Source: Bog-756 sp038210245 (GTDB lineage Bacteria > Actinomycetota > Acidimicrobiia > Acidimicrobiales > RAAP-2). From it: a DNA stretch of 64,000 nt. The stretch covers positions 62,001 through 126,000 of the forward strand of contig JBBQWW010000001.1 in assembly GCA_038210245.1 (NCBI GenBank), read 5' to 3'. Position numbers and translations under genes: made by a program. The notes beneath the pieces are model-generated. The model did no database searches. It saw only the letters and a program-made list of their open reading frames with translations, and was not told where the DNA came from. Of the stretch, positions 50,941-60,073 are shown in pieces. How positions within the stretch are numbered: position 1 is the stretch's first letter; each line of letters begins with the position of its first letter.

Positions 50941-52581
50941 TCAGTCGGAGGGTACGGCCTGCTTGCCACCGGCGGTGAAGATCACCACCACGGCGGAGGC
51001 CAGCAAGAGGGTGCCGGCAGCCAGGAGGGACAGATCGAGCCCGTGCCCGAAGGCGCCATAGGCGGCCCCGACCACCTTGTCGATGATGGCCTGGATGGCG
51101 GCGTTGCCCTTGCCTACCTGGGTGGCTGCGGCCTGGGAGCCCAGTGAACCGGTGGTCACTCCGGCGATGACCTGCGATCGGAAGGACGCGGGGATCCCGA
51201 GGGCCACCAATCGCGCCGTCAGGTTGACGGTGAGCTGCCCGTTCACGATCGATCCGAGGATGGCCACGCCGGCCACCGCGCCCAGCTCGCGTGCGGTGTT
51301 GTTGGTGGAAGCGGCCATGCCCGAGTGCTCGGCCGGCACGCTGGTCAGGGCGGAGGAGGTCACCGGGACGATGACGATGCCGAATCCGATGCCGGCCAGA
51401 GCGAGGGTCCAGCCCACCGTTCCGAGCCCGGCGTGGGGGGTGATGAGGGCATCGGTGAGGAAGATGCCGGCGGCGGCCAGCACGCATCCGGTGATCATGG
51501 GTACCCGGGGACCGACTCGGGACACCCACCGTCCGGTGAACAGCGACGCCACCACCATCCCCACGGTCATCGGGATGAAGTCGAGGGCCAGGTGGAAGGG
51601 CGAGGTGTTCCCCACTACCTCCAGATAGAGGGCCACGAAGAAGAAGATCGAGAAGATGCCGAAATAGGAGGTGAACGCCACGATGGTCGAGCCACTGAAC
51701 AGGGGTCGCTTGAAGAAGCGCACGTCGAGTACGGGATTCTCGGCCCGCAGCTCGACGAGGATGAATGCCACCACGGCCAGGATCGAGACACCGTAGAGGG
51801 TCAGGATCTTGGGGTTGATGTAACCGGCCGTCTCTCCGGCGATGGTGGCAAAGGTGGCCGTGCCGAGGGCCACCGCTCCGAGCACGAACCCGGGGATGTC
51901 GAGTCGGGCCCGGATGGGGTCGGCGTTCTCGGGCAGGACGACGATGGCGCCGATGAGGGCCACCGTCCCGAAGACCAGGTTGAACCAGAAGATGGCCCGC
52001 CAGTCCCACACGCCGACCAGCACGCCGCCGATGACGGGGCCCATGGCCAGCGCCAGCCCCGATACCGCGGCCCAGATCCCGAGGGCCCGGGCCCGGCGAC
52101 GGCGCTCCGGGTAGAGGTGCCGGATCATGGACAGGGTGCCAGGTTCCGAACAAGCCGCCCCGACCCCCATGACCACTCGGCCGGCGATCAGCAGATTGGT
52201 GGTGTCGGCCAGCGCGCACAGGACCGAGCCACCGCAGAAGATGATCACGCCGATCACCATCAACTTCTTCCGGCCGTAGAGGTCGCCCAGAGTGCCGGCC
52301 ATCAGCATCAGGCTGGCGAAGGCCAGGGCGTAGCCGCTGACCACCCACTGGAGTTGGGACACACCGGCGTGGAGGCCGGACTGGACATCGGACAGCGTGG
52401 CGCTGATCACGGTGTTGTCCAGGAAGGTCAGGAAGAGGATGAAGCAGATGACGGCCATGCCGAAGTGAGGCATTGTGAGGCTGGGAGCTGTGGCCTCCCC
52501 GACCTCCCCGACCAGATCCGCAGGGGTTCCGGATCCTCCTGCAGCGGGGGCTCGTCCCTCGTGGGGCTCAGAGCTCTCCAT
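50941..52581 (-). CDS. MFS transporter, DHA2 (14-TM) family
   Basis: 546 residues with about 14 hydrophobic segments. DHA2 features are LDNTVISATLSDVQ in TM1, WVVSGYALAFASLMLMAGTLGDLYGRKK (motif A between TM2 and TM3), and the motif C GPVIGGVLVGVWDWRAIFWFN in TM5. It exports drugs or metabolites by proton antiport across the cytoplasmic membrane. Substrate is unknown; it may export an intermediate or toxic compound. Monocistronic, ATG at 52581. Confidence 0.92.
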   Translation of the reverse strand: MESSEPHEGRAPAAGGSGTPADLVGEVGEATAPSLTMPHFGMAVICFILFLTFLDNTVISATLSDVQSGLHAGVSQLQWVVSGYALAFASLMLMAGTLGDLYGRKKLMVIGVIIFCGGSVLCALADTTNLLIAGRVVMGVGAACSEPGTLSMIRHLYPERRRRARALGIWAAVSGLALAMGPVIGGVLVGVWDWRAIFWFNLVFGTVALIGAIVVLPENADPIRARLDIPGFVLGAVALGTATFATIAGETAGYINPKILTLYGVSILAVVAFILVELRAENPVLDVRFFKRPLFSGSTIVAFTSYFGIFSIFFFVALYLEVVGNTSPFHLALDFIPMTVGMVVASLFTGRWVSRVGPRVPMITGCVLAAAGIFLTDALITPHAGLGTVGWTLALAGIGFGIVIVPVTSSALTSVPAEHSGMAASTNNTARELGAVAGVAILGSIVNGQLTVNLTARLVALGIPASFRSQVIAGVTTGSLGSQAAATQVGKGNAAIQAIIDKVVGAAYGAFGHGLDLSLLAAGTLLLASAVVVIFTAGGKQAVPSD

Positions 52582-52700
52582 GCCCCCAGTGTGCCCTCCG
52601 GAGTGGCCGAGCCCGTGGACCCGACAGCGCCGGCGACCGATCGTTCACCCAGAGTCATCCAGTATGCCATTCTCATGTCCCCAGCCTCGGAGGGAGCCAC

Positions 52701-53141
52701 GTGACCCATTCGTTCTCACATCTCGGCATCTGCGTCTCGGACCTCGAGCGATCAGTTCGCTTCTACTGCGAGGGACTGGGATTCGAGCCGGTGGCCTCAC
52801 ACCGGGTAGGAGGGGAGTTCGCTGCCCTCATGGAGGTGGAGGGGGTCGAGCTCGAGTCGCGCATGCTGTCCCGGGACGGCGTGACCATCGAGCTGTTGGG
52901 CTACCTGTCACCGGAGGCCATGGGAGACCGAACCCGCCGACCCATGAACCAACTGGGTCTGACCCACCTTTCGCTCCGGGTCGATGACGTGGACGGGCTG
53001 TCCGCCGTCATCGAGGAGCTGGGAGGCACCGTGGTCCCGTCCACCCGGACCACCTTCGAACTGCCCGGGACCCGGCTCGACTTCCTCTACTGCACGGACC
53101 CCGACGGCGTCCGCATCGAATTGATGGATCTGCCCGCCTGA
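52701..53141 (+). CDS. VOC (glyoxalase-like) family protein
   Basis: 146 residues from a GTG at 52701 with AGGGAG upstream. Two paired beta-alpha-beta-beta-beta modules: FSHLGICVSDLERSVRFYCEGLGFE, then LTHLSLRVDDVDGLSAVIEELGG, with metal-ligand candidates His8 and Glu in the IELL/IELMDLP strands. Members include lactoylglutathione lyase, methylmalonyl-CoA epimerase and extradiol dioxygenase. The specific reaction cannot be determined. Confidence 0.87.
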   Translation: MTHSFSHLGICVSDLERSVRFYCEGLGFEPVASHRVGGEFAALMEVEGVELESRMLSRDGVTIELLGYLSPEAMGDRTRRPMNQLGLTHLSLRVDDVDGLSAVIEELGGTVVPSTRTTFELPGTRLDFLYCTDPDGVRIELMDLPA

Positions 53142-53201
53142 TGCTCCACTGGCGGTGGCCCCGATGACGGAGCGGTGGGCCCGGTCCGGTACCGTGAGGC
53201 G

Positions 53202-53552
53202 GTGACCTCCGATCCCCGCCCCGTCATGGACATCGATCCCGCCGCCGCCCGCCTGCTCGTCGAGTCGGGGGCGTTCCTCCTCGATGTGCGGGAGGACGAC
53301 GAGTGGAGTGCTGGCCATGCCCCCGAGGCGGTGCATGTGGCCATGGGCACGGTCTCCGATCGGCAGGCCGAGCTACCCACCGACCGGACGGTGGTCTGCA
53401 TCTGCCGGGTGGGGGGACGGTCGGGCTCGGTGGCGGCGGCGCTGGCCGGTGCCGGCTACGACGTGCGCAACGTGGACGGGGGCATGCTGGCCTGGGAGGC
53501 GGCCGGCTATCCGGTGGCCAGCGGATCCGGTGCTACCGGTCGGGTCATCTGA
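53202..53552 (+). CDS. Rhodanese-domain protein
   Basis: 116 residues from the GTG at 53202; the open frame starts at 53175. Single rhodanese domain: LLDVREDDEWSAGHAPEAVHV, the active-site loop CICRVGGRS with catalytic Cys at about 69, and NVDGGMLAWEAAG. It transfers sulfur between thiols or persulfides in the cytosol, perhaps working with the glyoxalase II/persulfide-type hydrolase at 15.6 kb, although that gene is far away. Confidence 0.9.
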   Translation: MTSDPRPVMDIDPAAARLLVESGAFLLDVREDDEWSAGHAPEAVHVAMGTVSDRQAELPTDRTVVCICRVGGRSGSVAAALAGAGYDVRNVDGGMLAWEAAGYPVASGSGATGRVI

Positions 53553-53576
53553 GCCCCGATCACCGTCCGCACGCCG

Positions 53577-53891
53577 ATGACCGTCTACCTCGATGACTGG
53601 CGCCAGCCGGCCCGCCTGGGCCCGGTGGACGACCGGTGGTCGCACCTGGTGGCCGACACGGATGACGAGCTCCACGCCTTCGCCGTCCGCCTGGGCATGC
53701 GCCGCGAGTGGTTCCAGCACAAGGTGGGGCGCCCCCACCAGGCCCACTATGACGTTCCTGAGCGCGCCCGGGCCGAGGCCCTCCACCTCGGGGCCGTCGA
53801 GGTCACCTGGCGCCAGGTGGGCCGGATGATGCGGGAGCGACGGACCGGTGTGAGCGGTCCCCAGCGCGCCCAGCGTCCACGGACGGCGTGA
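53577..53891 (+). CDS. DUF4031 domain-containing protein
   Basis: 104 residues, ATG 24 nt after the rhodanese stop. The opening MTVYLDDWRQPARLGPVDDRWSHL and LHAFAVRLGMRREWFQHKVGRPHQAHYDV are the DUF4031 pattern, common in actinobacteria. No function is known. The compact, Trp/His-rich sequence suggests a small metal- or nucleotide-binding fold. Likely co-transcribed with rhodanese and the thiolase-like gene (10 nt gap). Confidence 0.85.
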   Translation: MTVYLDDWRQPARLGPVDDRWSHLVADTDDELHAFAVRLGMRREWFQHKVGRPHQAHYDVPERARAEALHLGAVEVTWRQVGRMMRERRTGVSGPQRAQRPRTA

Positions 53892-53901
53892 GGGGCCGAG
53901 G

Positions 53902-55386
53902 GTGACGGTGGCTCGAGCCGCGTCGAGCTCGCTCGATCCCCGGACCCCGGTGCTGGTCGGGGTGGGGGTGGCCAGCGCCGACGCCGAGGCGGTGGAGACG
54001 ATGGCCCTGGCCCTCGAGGCGGCGGGAGCCGACTCCGGTGGGGCCGGGATCCTGGGCCGGGTGGACCGGATCGCCGTTCCCCAGGGGAGTTGGACCTATC
54101 CCGATCCCGGCCGGTGGGTGGCTGACCACGTCGGCGTCGTCGATGCCCGGACCCACCTGGTCGAACTGGGCATCCCGCAACAGAGCCTGATCAACGAGAC
54201 CCTGTCGGCCATCGCCTCGGGGTCTTCCGAGGTGGCCGTGGTGGTGGGAGGTGAGGCCAAGCGGTGGGTCCGCGACCTCGAGAGGGCCGGCCGACCGGCC
54301 ACGGAGACCGATCAGGCCGGTGCCGTGCCCGACGTGGTCCGGCGGCGGGAGGGGCCGCTGATGGAGCCAGTGGAGGTGGCCCACCGCCTGTGGGATCCCG
54401 TGCAGCAGTACGCCATGATCGAGAACGCCCTCCGTTCCGTCGAAGGGCAGTCCCTGGTCCAGCACCGCTCCGAGGTGGCCGCGCTGTGGGCCCGCTTCAA
54501 CGGGGTGGCCCGCACCAACCCCGACGCCGCGTTCCCCGCACCGCTGGATGCCGCCCAGATCGATACGGCGACCCCGTCCAATCGACCCCTGGCCTTTCCG
54601 TACAACAAGTGGCACTCCACCCAGTGGACGGTGAACCAGGCCGCCGCGCTGCTGTTCTGTTCGGTGGAGTCGGCTCGACGACTGGGGGTGCCGACCGATC
54701 GGTGGACCTTCGCTCGGGTCGGGCTGGAGTCGAGCCATGCGGTGTCCCTGCTGCGACGCACGGCACCCCACGCCTGGCCGGCCATGCAGGTGCTGGGAGC
54801 GGCGACCGCCGAGCGCCTCGGCCGTCCGGTGGCCGAAGCCGACATCATCGAGCTGTACAGCTGCTTTCCCGCCGCCGTGCGGGTACAGCAGCGGATGCTG
54901 GGCATCGACCCCGAGACGACTCCCACGGTGACCGGGGGGATGGCCTTCGCCGGGGGCCCGTTCAACAACTTCGTACTCCAGTCGCTGGTCCCGGTGATCC
55001 GGTCCCTCCGGGCCGATCCCGACTCCGTCGGTATCGTCACCACGGTGAGCGGTCTCCTGACCAAGCCGGGCATCGGGGCGTGGTCGGGAACGCCGGACGG
55101 CCTCCCGACTCTGCTCGCCGACCTGGGCGACGACGCTGCTGCCGTCACCGGGACCATCGACGTGGTGGAGACGCTCGACGGGTATGACGGAGACGCCACG
55201 GTGGTCACCTACACGGTCACCTACGACGGGATGGACCCGGTCCGAACAGTGGCGGTGTGCGACACCACCGATGGCCGGCGGTGTGTGGCCGTGGCCGAGG
55301 ATCCGGACCTGGCCAGCCACGCTGTCGGGCACGAGCTCATCGGGTCCCGGGTGCGATTGGACCGGGGTCGCCTGACCTTGGCCTGA
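53902..55386 (+). CDS. Thiolase-like (acetyl-CoA acetyltransferase) family protein
   Basis: 494 residues, GTG 10 nt after DUF4031. It is of the long thiolase-like type annotated as acetyl-CoA acetyltransferase in actinobacteria: TPVLVGVGVASADAEAVETMA at the N terminus, INETLSAIASGSSEVAVVVGGEA and NQAAALLFCSVESARRLG. No classical nucleophilic Cys motif was found near residue 90 (the region reads PQQSLINE), so it may lack thiolase activity, as in SCP-x-related accessory proteins. The C-terminal 100 residues form an extra beta-rich domain. Confidence 0.78.
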   Translation: MTVARAASSSLDPRTPVLVGVGVASADAEAVETMALALEAAGADSGGAGILGRVDRIAVPQGSWTYPDPGRWVADHVGVVDARTHLVELGIPQQSLINETLSAIASGSSEVAVVVGGEAKRWVRDLERAGRPATETDQAGAVPDVVRRREGPLMEPVEVAHRLWDPVQQYAMIENALRSVEGQSLVQHRSEVAALWARFNGVARTNPDAAFPAPLDAAQIDTATPSNRPLAFPYNKWHSTQWTVNQAAALLFCSVESARRLGVPTDRWTFARVGLESSHAVSLLRRTAPHAWPAMQVLGAATAERLGRPVAEADIIELYSCFPAAVRVQQRMLGIDPETTPTVTGGMAFAGGPFNNFVLQSLVPVIRSLRADPDSVGIVTTVSGLLTKPGIGAWSGTPDGLPTLLADLGDDAAAVTGTIDVVETLDGYDGDATVVTYTVTYDGMDPVRTVAVCDTTDGRRCVAVAEDPDLASHAVGHELIGSRVRLDRGRLTLA

Positions 55387-55435
55387 GGCGGGGCCGCACC
55401 GGAACGGCGCACCGCCACCGGCAAGCCCCGACTGA

Positions 55436-56359
55436 TCAGTCGAACTGCGACTCGCGACGACGCAGGATGGCACAGAGACTCTCGTTGTATGGCGCCCTGA
55501 GTCCGAAACCTCGGCTGAGCTCGACGACCTGTCCGTTGATGACGTCGACCTCGGAGGGTCGTCGAGCCAGGTGGTCGAGGCGCATCGAAGGGCTGGCGTT
55601 GGGAATGGTGGCGGCCAATTCGGTGACGTAGCGGAGCGGGTCGTCGAACGAGAAGTGGACGCCCATGGCCACGCCGAGCTCGTAGGCCTCGGACGTGCAT
55701 CCGAGAGCCACGTCCCAAGCCGCCGAGTCGGACATCAGCTCGCCCACGGTGACATCGAACGCCGCGCACGGAGCACTGAGCGTCACGTTGCACAGGAACT
55801 TCTCCCAGATCATGAGGCTCACGTCATCGAACGCCCGGACATTGAATCCGGCGTTGTACCAAAGCTGTTCGATCCGCCGGAGGCGCTCGGTGATACCGCC
55901 GTCCATCTCGCCGATCCGGATCATGCGCATGCCCTCGTGGTGTACGTGGCCCGGCCTGGGGATGGACGAACCGAACCCCTCGGCGATGCCGATGAGGATG
56001 TGCTCGTGGGCGATGTGACGGGCCACACGCTCACCGGCCCCCAGCCCGTTCTGGAAGGCCATGACGGTGTCATCCGGTCGCAACAGGGGTGCGACCGCCG
56101 TGGCCACCACTCCGACGTCGGCCGCCTTGGTGGCGATGATCCAGACATCCGAGGGGCCGGCGTACTGCGGTGACCGGCCCACGTGGAGGTTGTCGACGAC
56201 GAAGTTGCCACTGGCACCCGAGACGGTGAGACCGGAGGTGGCGATGGCGTCGAGATGGTCCTGACGCGTGTCGATGGCCCACACCTCATGCCCGGCCTTG
56301 CCGAAGCGGGAGGCGTAGACCGAGCCCATGGCCCCGGCCCCGACGATGGCGATCTTCAT
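55436..56359 (-). CDS. Ketopantoate reductase (ApbA/PanE) family protein
   Basis: 307 residues from the ATG at 56359; the open frame continues upstream but loses family features. The N-terminal Rossmann motif MKIAIVGAGAMGSVYASRFGKAGHEVW, QNGLGAGERVA, catalytic Lys in LMIWEKFLCNVTLSA and the all-helical C-terminal domain ending in EVDVINGQVVELSRGFG are complete. The classical enzyme reduces ketopantoate with NADPH for coenzyme A synthesis. Several paralogues act on other 2-oxo acids, so panE itself is not assigned. Divergent from a methyltransferase. Confidence 0.88.
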   Translation of the reverse strand: MKIAIVGAGAMGSVYASRFGKAGHEVWAIDTRQDHLDAIATSGLTVSGASGNFVVDNLHVGRSPQYAGPSDVWIIATKAADVGVVATAVAPLLRPDDTVMAFQNGLGAGERVARHIAHEHILIGIAEGFGSSIPRPGHVHHEGMRMIRIGEMDGGITERLRRIEQLWYNAGFNVRAFDDVSLMIWEKFLCNVTLSAPCAAFDVTVGELMSDSAAWDVALGCTSEAYELGVAMGVHFSFDDPLRYVTELAATIPNASPSMRLDHLARRPSEVDVINGQVVELSRGFGLRAPYNESLCAILRRRESQFD

Positions 56360-56698
56360 TTCGCTCTCCAAGGAGGTGACACGTGGAGTTCCGCCTCTTT
56401 CCTGATCGATGGTCCCCCTGGCCACCGCCACCGTCGCCAGGGCCCGCCCGGCGCAGGTCTTCGATCTACCCGAGTGAAGGCCAAGGTGGGGAAGGTGCGT
56501 CAGAGACACTACGGAGCGGCACCGGGTTGGTGCTGAACGAAAATAGTACGGGGACGGGATCGGGGCTGTCATCCGAGACCCGCCCCCGGCCGGACGGGCT
56601 CGACGACCACGATCGTGTTCAGCCGTCCACCAACCCATGCACTCTGTCGGAACCGGCGTTCTCCCTCAGGAAGGTCGTCCAGCGGTAGCGTGGCGACG
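56360..56698. other. Divergent gap of 339 nt with a doubtful ORF
   Basis: This gap separates the ketopantoate reductase-like gene from the methyltransferase. On the plus strand a perfect Shine-Dalgarno AAGGAGGTGA (56370-56379) sits 6 nt before a GTG at 56383 that opens 101 codons to 56688. The encoded sequence is Ser/Pro/Arg-rich and shows no domain. It may be a chance frame or a leader peptide; no clear promoter palindrome was seen. Confidence 0.35.
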
Positions 56699-57421
56699 AT
56701 GGAATCCGACCTCTGGGAGCAGGGCGCCAGCTGGTGGCAGCAACACTTCACCGAGGGGGCCGACCCGGAGTACGAAGAGCAGATCCTCCCCTTGATCGAG
56801 CAGTATGCCGCCGGGGCCCGGCGGATTCTGGACATCGGTTGCGGTGAGGGTCAGGTCAGTCGGCGCCTGGCGGGACCGGGTGTGGAGGTGGTGGGCCTCG
56901 ATCCCACCGCGTCACAGGTCCGATCGGCCTACGAGCGAGGAGGTTCCGCCCGCTACCTCCGTGCTGGTGCCGAAGCGCTTCCTTGCGGCGACGGACAGTT
57001 CGACACCGTGGTGCTGTGCCTGGCCATCGAGCACGTGATGGCGGTCGAAACCGCCATCAGGGAAGTATCCCGGGTGCTGGCGCCCGGCGGTCGGTTTCTC
57101 CTACTCCTCGTCCATCCGCTCCTGCAGTCACCGGGCAGTGGCTGGGTCGAGGTGATCGACTCGGACGTCCACTTCTGGCGGATCGGGTCGTATCTGGAGG
57201 ACGACCTGGCGGTCGACGAGGTGGCCCCGGGGGTGTCCCTGCCGTTCGTCCATCGTCCCCTGGGCCGGTATGTCCACGAGATGGGAAGGTGTGGACTACT
57301 GATCGACGACATGGTGGAGCCGGCCCCTTCCCGCCAGGTGGTGGTGGAGACCGGCGATGTTCCGAGCGGTTCGTCCATCCCCCGGTTGATGCTGCTGTGC
57401 GCCCGAAGGGCCAGGAGGTGA
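56699..57421 (+). CDS. SAM-dependent methyltransferase, class I
   Basis: 240 residues from the ATG at 56699. Class I Rossmann motif ILDIGCGEGQVSRRLA (about 42-57) binds S-adenosylmethionine. GLDPTASQV is motif I+ and VVLCLAIEHVM motif IV; the EVSRVLAPGGRFLLLLVHP strand follows. It resembles the Methyltransf_11 family, with small-molecule O- or C-methylation expected. Target unknown; neighbours give no pathway. Confidence 0.87.
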   Translation: MESDLWEQGASWWQQHFTEGADPEYEEQILPLIEQYAAGARRILDIGCGEGQVSRRLAGPGVEVVGLDPTASQVRSAYERGGSARYLRAGAEALPCGDGQFDTVVLCLAIEHVMAVETAIREVSRVLAPGGRFLLLLVHPLLQSPGSGWVEVIDSDVHFWRIGSYLEDDLAVDEVAPGVSLPFVHRPLGRYVHEMGRCGLLIDDMVEPAPSRQVVVETGDVPSGSSIPRLMLLCARRARR

Positions 57422-57570
57422 CGTCGTAGTCGCCGCTCGTAGCCGTGGCCCACGGGCCTGTGCCCTGCCCGGGGACGGAAGGCACATACCGGGTGTAGCC
57501 GGTCGGAAATCGGACCGGAGGCAGACCATGACCGGGGTGTCGTTGGCGACCCCGGCGCGGGTACGGTGGT

Positions 57571-58962
57571 ATGAGGGTAGGTGACGTGGGGCGATCGACG
57601 ACGACACGGGTGGCAGTGGCAGTGGCCCTGATCGGTGTCGGCCTGGCCTTGGCCCTACCTGGCGGGTCTGCATCGGCCGGCACGCCGCTGCCCGGCGCGC
57701 CATCGTGCTGGCTGTTCCCGCCCGACAACGTGTGGAACACGGACATCTCAGGGCTGCCGGTGGACGGGCACAGCGCAGCGTGGCTGTCCAGCATGCACAG
57801 CACTACCACCGATCTCCATCCCGACTTCGGACCGTCAGGAGATCCGGCCAACCCCTACGGGATCCCCTACACCGTCGTAACCCCAGTCCACCCCGTGGTG
57901 ACCCCGACCTTCCTCTACGGATCGGAGAGCGACCGCGGCCCCTACCCCTTCGGCGCCGACACCCCGATCGAAGGTGGAGCCCTATCCGCCGGGGACCGCC
58001 ATGCCCTCATGGTCAACCCGGCCACCTGCACGCTCTTTGAGCTCGACAACGCCCACGCCAACGGCTCCACGGCCACCGCCGACTCCGGGGCCATCTGGAA
58101 CCTGGAGTCGAATGCCCTGCGACCGTCGGGTTGGACGTCGGCCGACGCCGCCGGCCTCCCCATCTTGCCGGGCCTGGTCCGGTACGACGAAGTGCAGAGC
58201 GGCTCCATCACCCACGCCATCCGGATGACGGCCCAGGCCACCGACTCGTCCTTCCTCTGGCCCGCCCGACACCAGGCCGGTAGCTCCAGCAACCCCAATC
58301 TGCCGCCGATGGGCGCCCGCTTCCGACTCAAGGCCGATTTCAACATCGCCACCTTCTCCCCCCAGGTCCAGGTAGTGCTGCGGGCCATGCAGCACTACGG
58401 GATGATCGTGGCCGACAACGGATCCAATTGGTACTTCGGGGGTACCGCCGACTCAGGGTGGCCGCCGACGTTGATCGACCAGTTGAAGCAGGTACCGGCC
58501 AGCGCCTTCGAAGCGGTGGACGAATCGTCGCTGATGATCGACCCCAACTCCGGTCAGACCCACCAGGCCGGCGGGGCGGTGCCCTGTACCCCGGGGTCGG
58601 GCTACCGCTTGGTGGCCTCCGACGGTGGCGTGTTCTCCTTCTGTCTACCGTTCCTCGGCTCCACCGGAGCCCTCCACCTCAACCGGCCCATCGTGGGCAT
58701 GGCCTCCACCCCCGACGGCGGGGGCTACTGGCTGGTGGCCTCCGACGGTGGCATCTTCTCGTTCGGCGACGCCCGGTTCCTCGGCTCCACCGGAGCCCTC
58801 CACCTCAACCGGCCCATCGTGGGCATGGCCTCCACCCCCGACGGCGGGGGCTACTGGCTGGTGGCCTCCGACGGTGGCATCTTCGCCTTCGGGGGCGCCC
58901 CCTTCGAGGGCTCGACGGGAGCACTCCACCTGGTAGCACCGGTAGTCGGCCTGGCCCACTGA
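57571..58962 (+). CDS. Secreted protein with YWLVASDGGIFSFG repeats
   Basis: 463 residues. A Sec signal peptide (VAVAVALIGVGLALALPGGSASA, cleavage near residue 36) precedes an all-beta domain of about 310 residues with CWLFPPDNVWNTDISGLP, PYPFG, IWNLES and ASSFLWPARHQ-like stretches of unknown fold. The last 115 residues hold three propeller-type repeats, GYRLVASDGGVFSF, GYWLVASDGGIFSFG and GYWLVASDGGIFAFG, linked by GALHLNRPIVGMASTPDGG. The repeats are nearly identical in DNA, with a 108-bp exact duplication (period 126 bp). Such proteins are common in Acidimicrobiia, of unknown role, presumably binding outside the cell. Confidence 0.82.
   Translation: MRVGDVGRSTTTRVAVAVALIGVGLALALPGGSASAGTPLPGAPSCWLFPPDNVWNTDISGLPVDGHSAAWLSSMHSTTTDLHPDFGPSGDPANPYGIPYTVVTPVHPVVTPTFLYGSESDRGPYPFGADTPIEGGALSAGDRHALMVNPATCTLFELDNAHANGSTATADSGAIWNLESNALRPSGWTSADAAGLPILPGLVRYDEVQSGSITHAIRMTAQATDSSFLWPARHQAGSSSNPNLPPMGARFRLKADFNIATFSPQVQVVLRAMQHYGMIVADNGSNWYFGGTADSGWPPTLIDQLKQVPASAFEAVDESSLMIDPNSGQTHQAGGAVPCTPGSGYRLVASDGGVFSFCLPFLGSTGALHLNRPIVGMASTPDGGGYWLVASDGGIFSFGDARFLGSTGALHLNRPIVGMASTPDGGGYWLVASDGGIFAFGGAPFEGSTGALHLVAPVVGLAH
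58651..58884 (+). repeat. 108-bp exact tandem repeat (period 126 bp)
   Basis: Bases 58651-58758 and 58777-58884 are identical, separated by 18 bp that differ. The unit encodes 36 residues of the propeller-like repeat. Exact DNA identity at both silent and coding positions points to recent duplication or gene conversion. Confidence 0.9.
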
Positions 58963-58972
58963 GACGCGGTGC

Positions 58973-58990
58973 AGACCCACGGCAGGGTCT
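58973..58990 (+). terminator. Weak hairpin after the repeat protein gene
   Basis: AGACCC-ACGGCA-GGGTCT lies 11 nt after the stop codon at 58962. Short stem, no U-tract, so only a modest candidate. Confidence 0.4.
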
Positions 58991-59100
58991 CCCGATACCC
59001 ATCGGCGGAGGGTGGGAGCGGTAGCGTCTCCGACAGCAGGTAGCCGGGGAAGGTCGCCCGGCCGATGGTGACGGCACAGCGGCGAAGATCGGAGTGCGGG

Positions 59101-59658
59101 ATGACAGGCAGACGATGGATGGCGGGGCTCGTGGTGGCGGCAGGATCGATGGCACTGGCGGCCTGCTCGAGCACATCGAGTTCCCCGACCACAACAAGTA
59201 CGACGGCCGCCCCTTCGGGGTCGAGCACCACGTCGGCGGGGTCTTCGTCGACCACCGGGGCCGACACGGCCGCGGCCAGCAACCTTCCGGTCACCAATCA
59301 GATCCGGACGCAGCTGGTGGCGGCGGCCAGCGCCCTCCAGGGCATTCCGGTAACCCAATTCAGCGGTCTGGCCCCTGGCCTCACCTACTACGGGCTGGAC
59401 AAAACCACGGGAACCAAGTGGGCCGGGGCCCGACTGGTGCCGGCGCCGGTACCGGAAGGGTCCGACCCCTCCCAGGCCCAGATCTCCTCGCAGGACGCTG
59501 GCTCGTACTACGTGTTCCAGCAGCCGCCGGGTGGGTCGTGGACCGCCTATCCCGACGGCAACACCGGACCGGGCACGACCTGCCCGGCGACCATCCCCCC
59601 TGCCGTTCTTCAGGTGTGGGGCTGGCCCGCCGGAGGCTGTCGACCCAACGGAGTCTGA
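59101..59658 (+). CDS. Putative lipoprotein, hypothetical
   Basis: 185 residues from the ATG at 59101 with GGAGTGCGGG upstream. Lipoprotein signal MTGRRWMAGLVVAAGSMALAAC with lipobox LAAC and Cys at 22, then a Ser/Thr/Gly-rich linker of about 40 residues and a small soluble domain (about 75-185) containing YYGLDKTTGTKWAGARLVP and YVFQQPPGGSWTAYPDG. No family is recognised. It is expected to be lipid-anchored on the outer face of the cytoplasmic membrane. Confidence 0.78.
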   Translation: MTGRRWMAGLVVAAGSMALAACSSTSSSPTTTSTTAAPSGSSTTSAGSSSTTGADTAAASNLPVTNQIRTQLVAAASALQGIPVTQFSGLAPGLTYYGLDKTTGTKWAGARLVPAPVPEGSDPSQAQISSQDAGSYYVFQQPPGGSWTAYPDGNTGPGTTCPATIPPAVLQVWGWPAGGCRPNGV

Positions 59659-59678
59659 CCGGGTCGACCCTGTGACGG

Positions 59679-60023
59679 TCAGTCGGCGTCCGCCGGGCCG
59701 GAAGCCTTCGGCACGGCATCGGTCCCCGGAACGCCATCGTCCGTCACCTGGTCGGTCCACTCGCTGCCGGACCAGAAGCGCTGCTCATGGCGGACGAAGG
59801 GATCCCGGAACCAGCCGGCCGGCATGCCGCGCGAGGGGTCGCCACCCACCGTCGGGGGTTGAGGAGAGGGGCGCCCAGTCGGCCCCCGGGGATCACTGCC
59901 GGTGAACGGGCTGCGGGGACCGGCCGGTGGCCCGCCGCGACGGCGCTGGGAAGTCAGGTAGCGCACCAGGAACATGCCGCCAAAGATCACGATCGGGATC
60001 CACGAGGCATGGCCGTACCGCAT
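59679..60023 (-). CDS. DUF2510 domain protein with N-terminal membrane anchor
   Basis: 114 residues. An N-terminal hydrophobic helix (WIPIVIFGGMFLVRYL) is followed by an Arg/Pro-rich linker and the DUF2510 motif PAGWFRDPFVRHEQRFWSGSEWTDQV, with conserved Trp and the RFWDG-like RFWSGSEWT. These short modules are frequent in actinobacterial membrane proteins; no activity is known. Convergent with the lipoprotein gene at 20 nt. Confidence 0.85.
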   Translation of the reverse strand: MRYGHASWIPIVIFGGMFLVRYLTSQRRRGGPPAGPRSPFTGSDPRGPTGRPSPQPPTVGGDPSRGMPAGWFRDPFVRHEQRFWSGSEWTDQVTDDGVPGTDAVPKASGPADAD

Positions 60024-60073
60024 GGATCAAGTGTACGACGGGTGGCCGGCGGTCGGAGGTCGACCCCGGGTGC

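Noticed and set aside
57571..58962. Phage tail fibre as identity of the repeat protein
   Set aside because: Signal peptide, single-gene context and absence of phage genes argue for a host secreted protein.
58963..59100. Riboswitch (c-di-AMP type) before the lipoprotein gene
   Set aside because: GC-rich stem-like sequence, but the conserved ydaO-type core motifs could not be matched.
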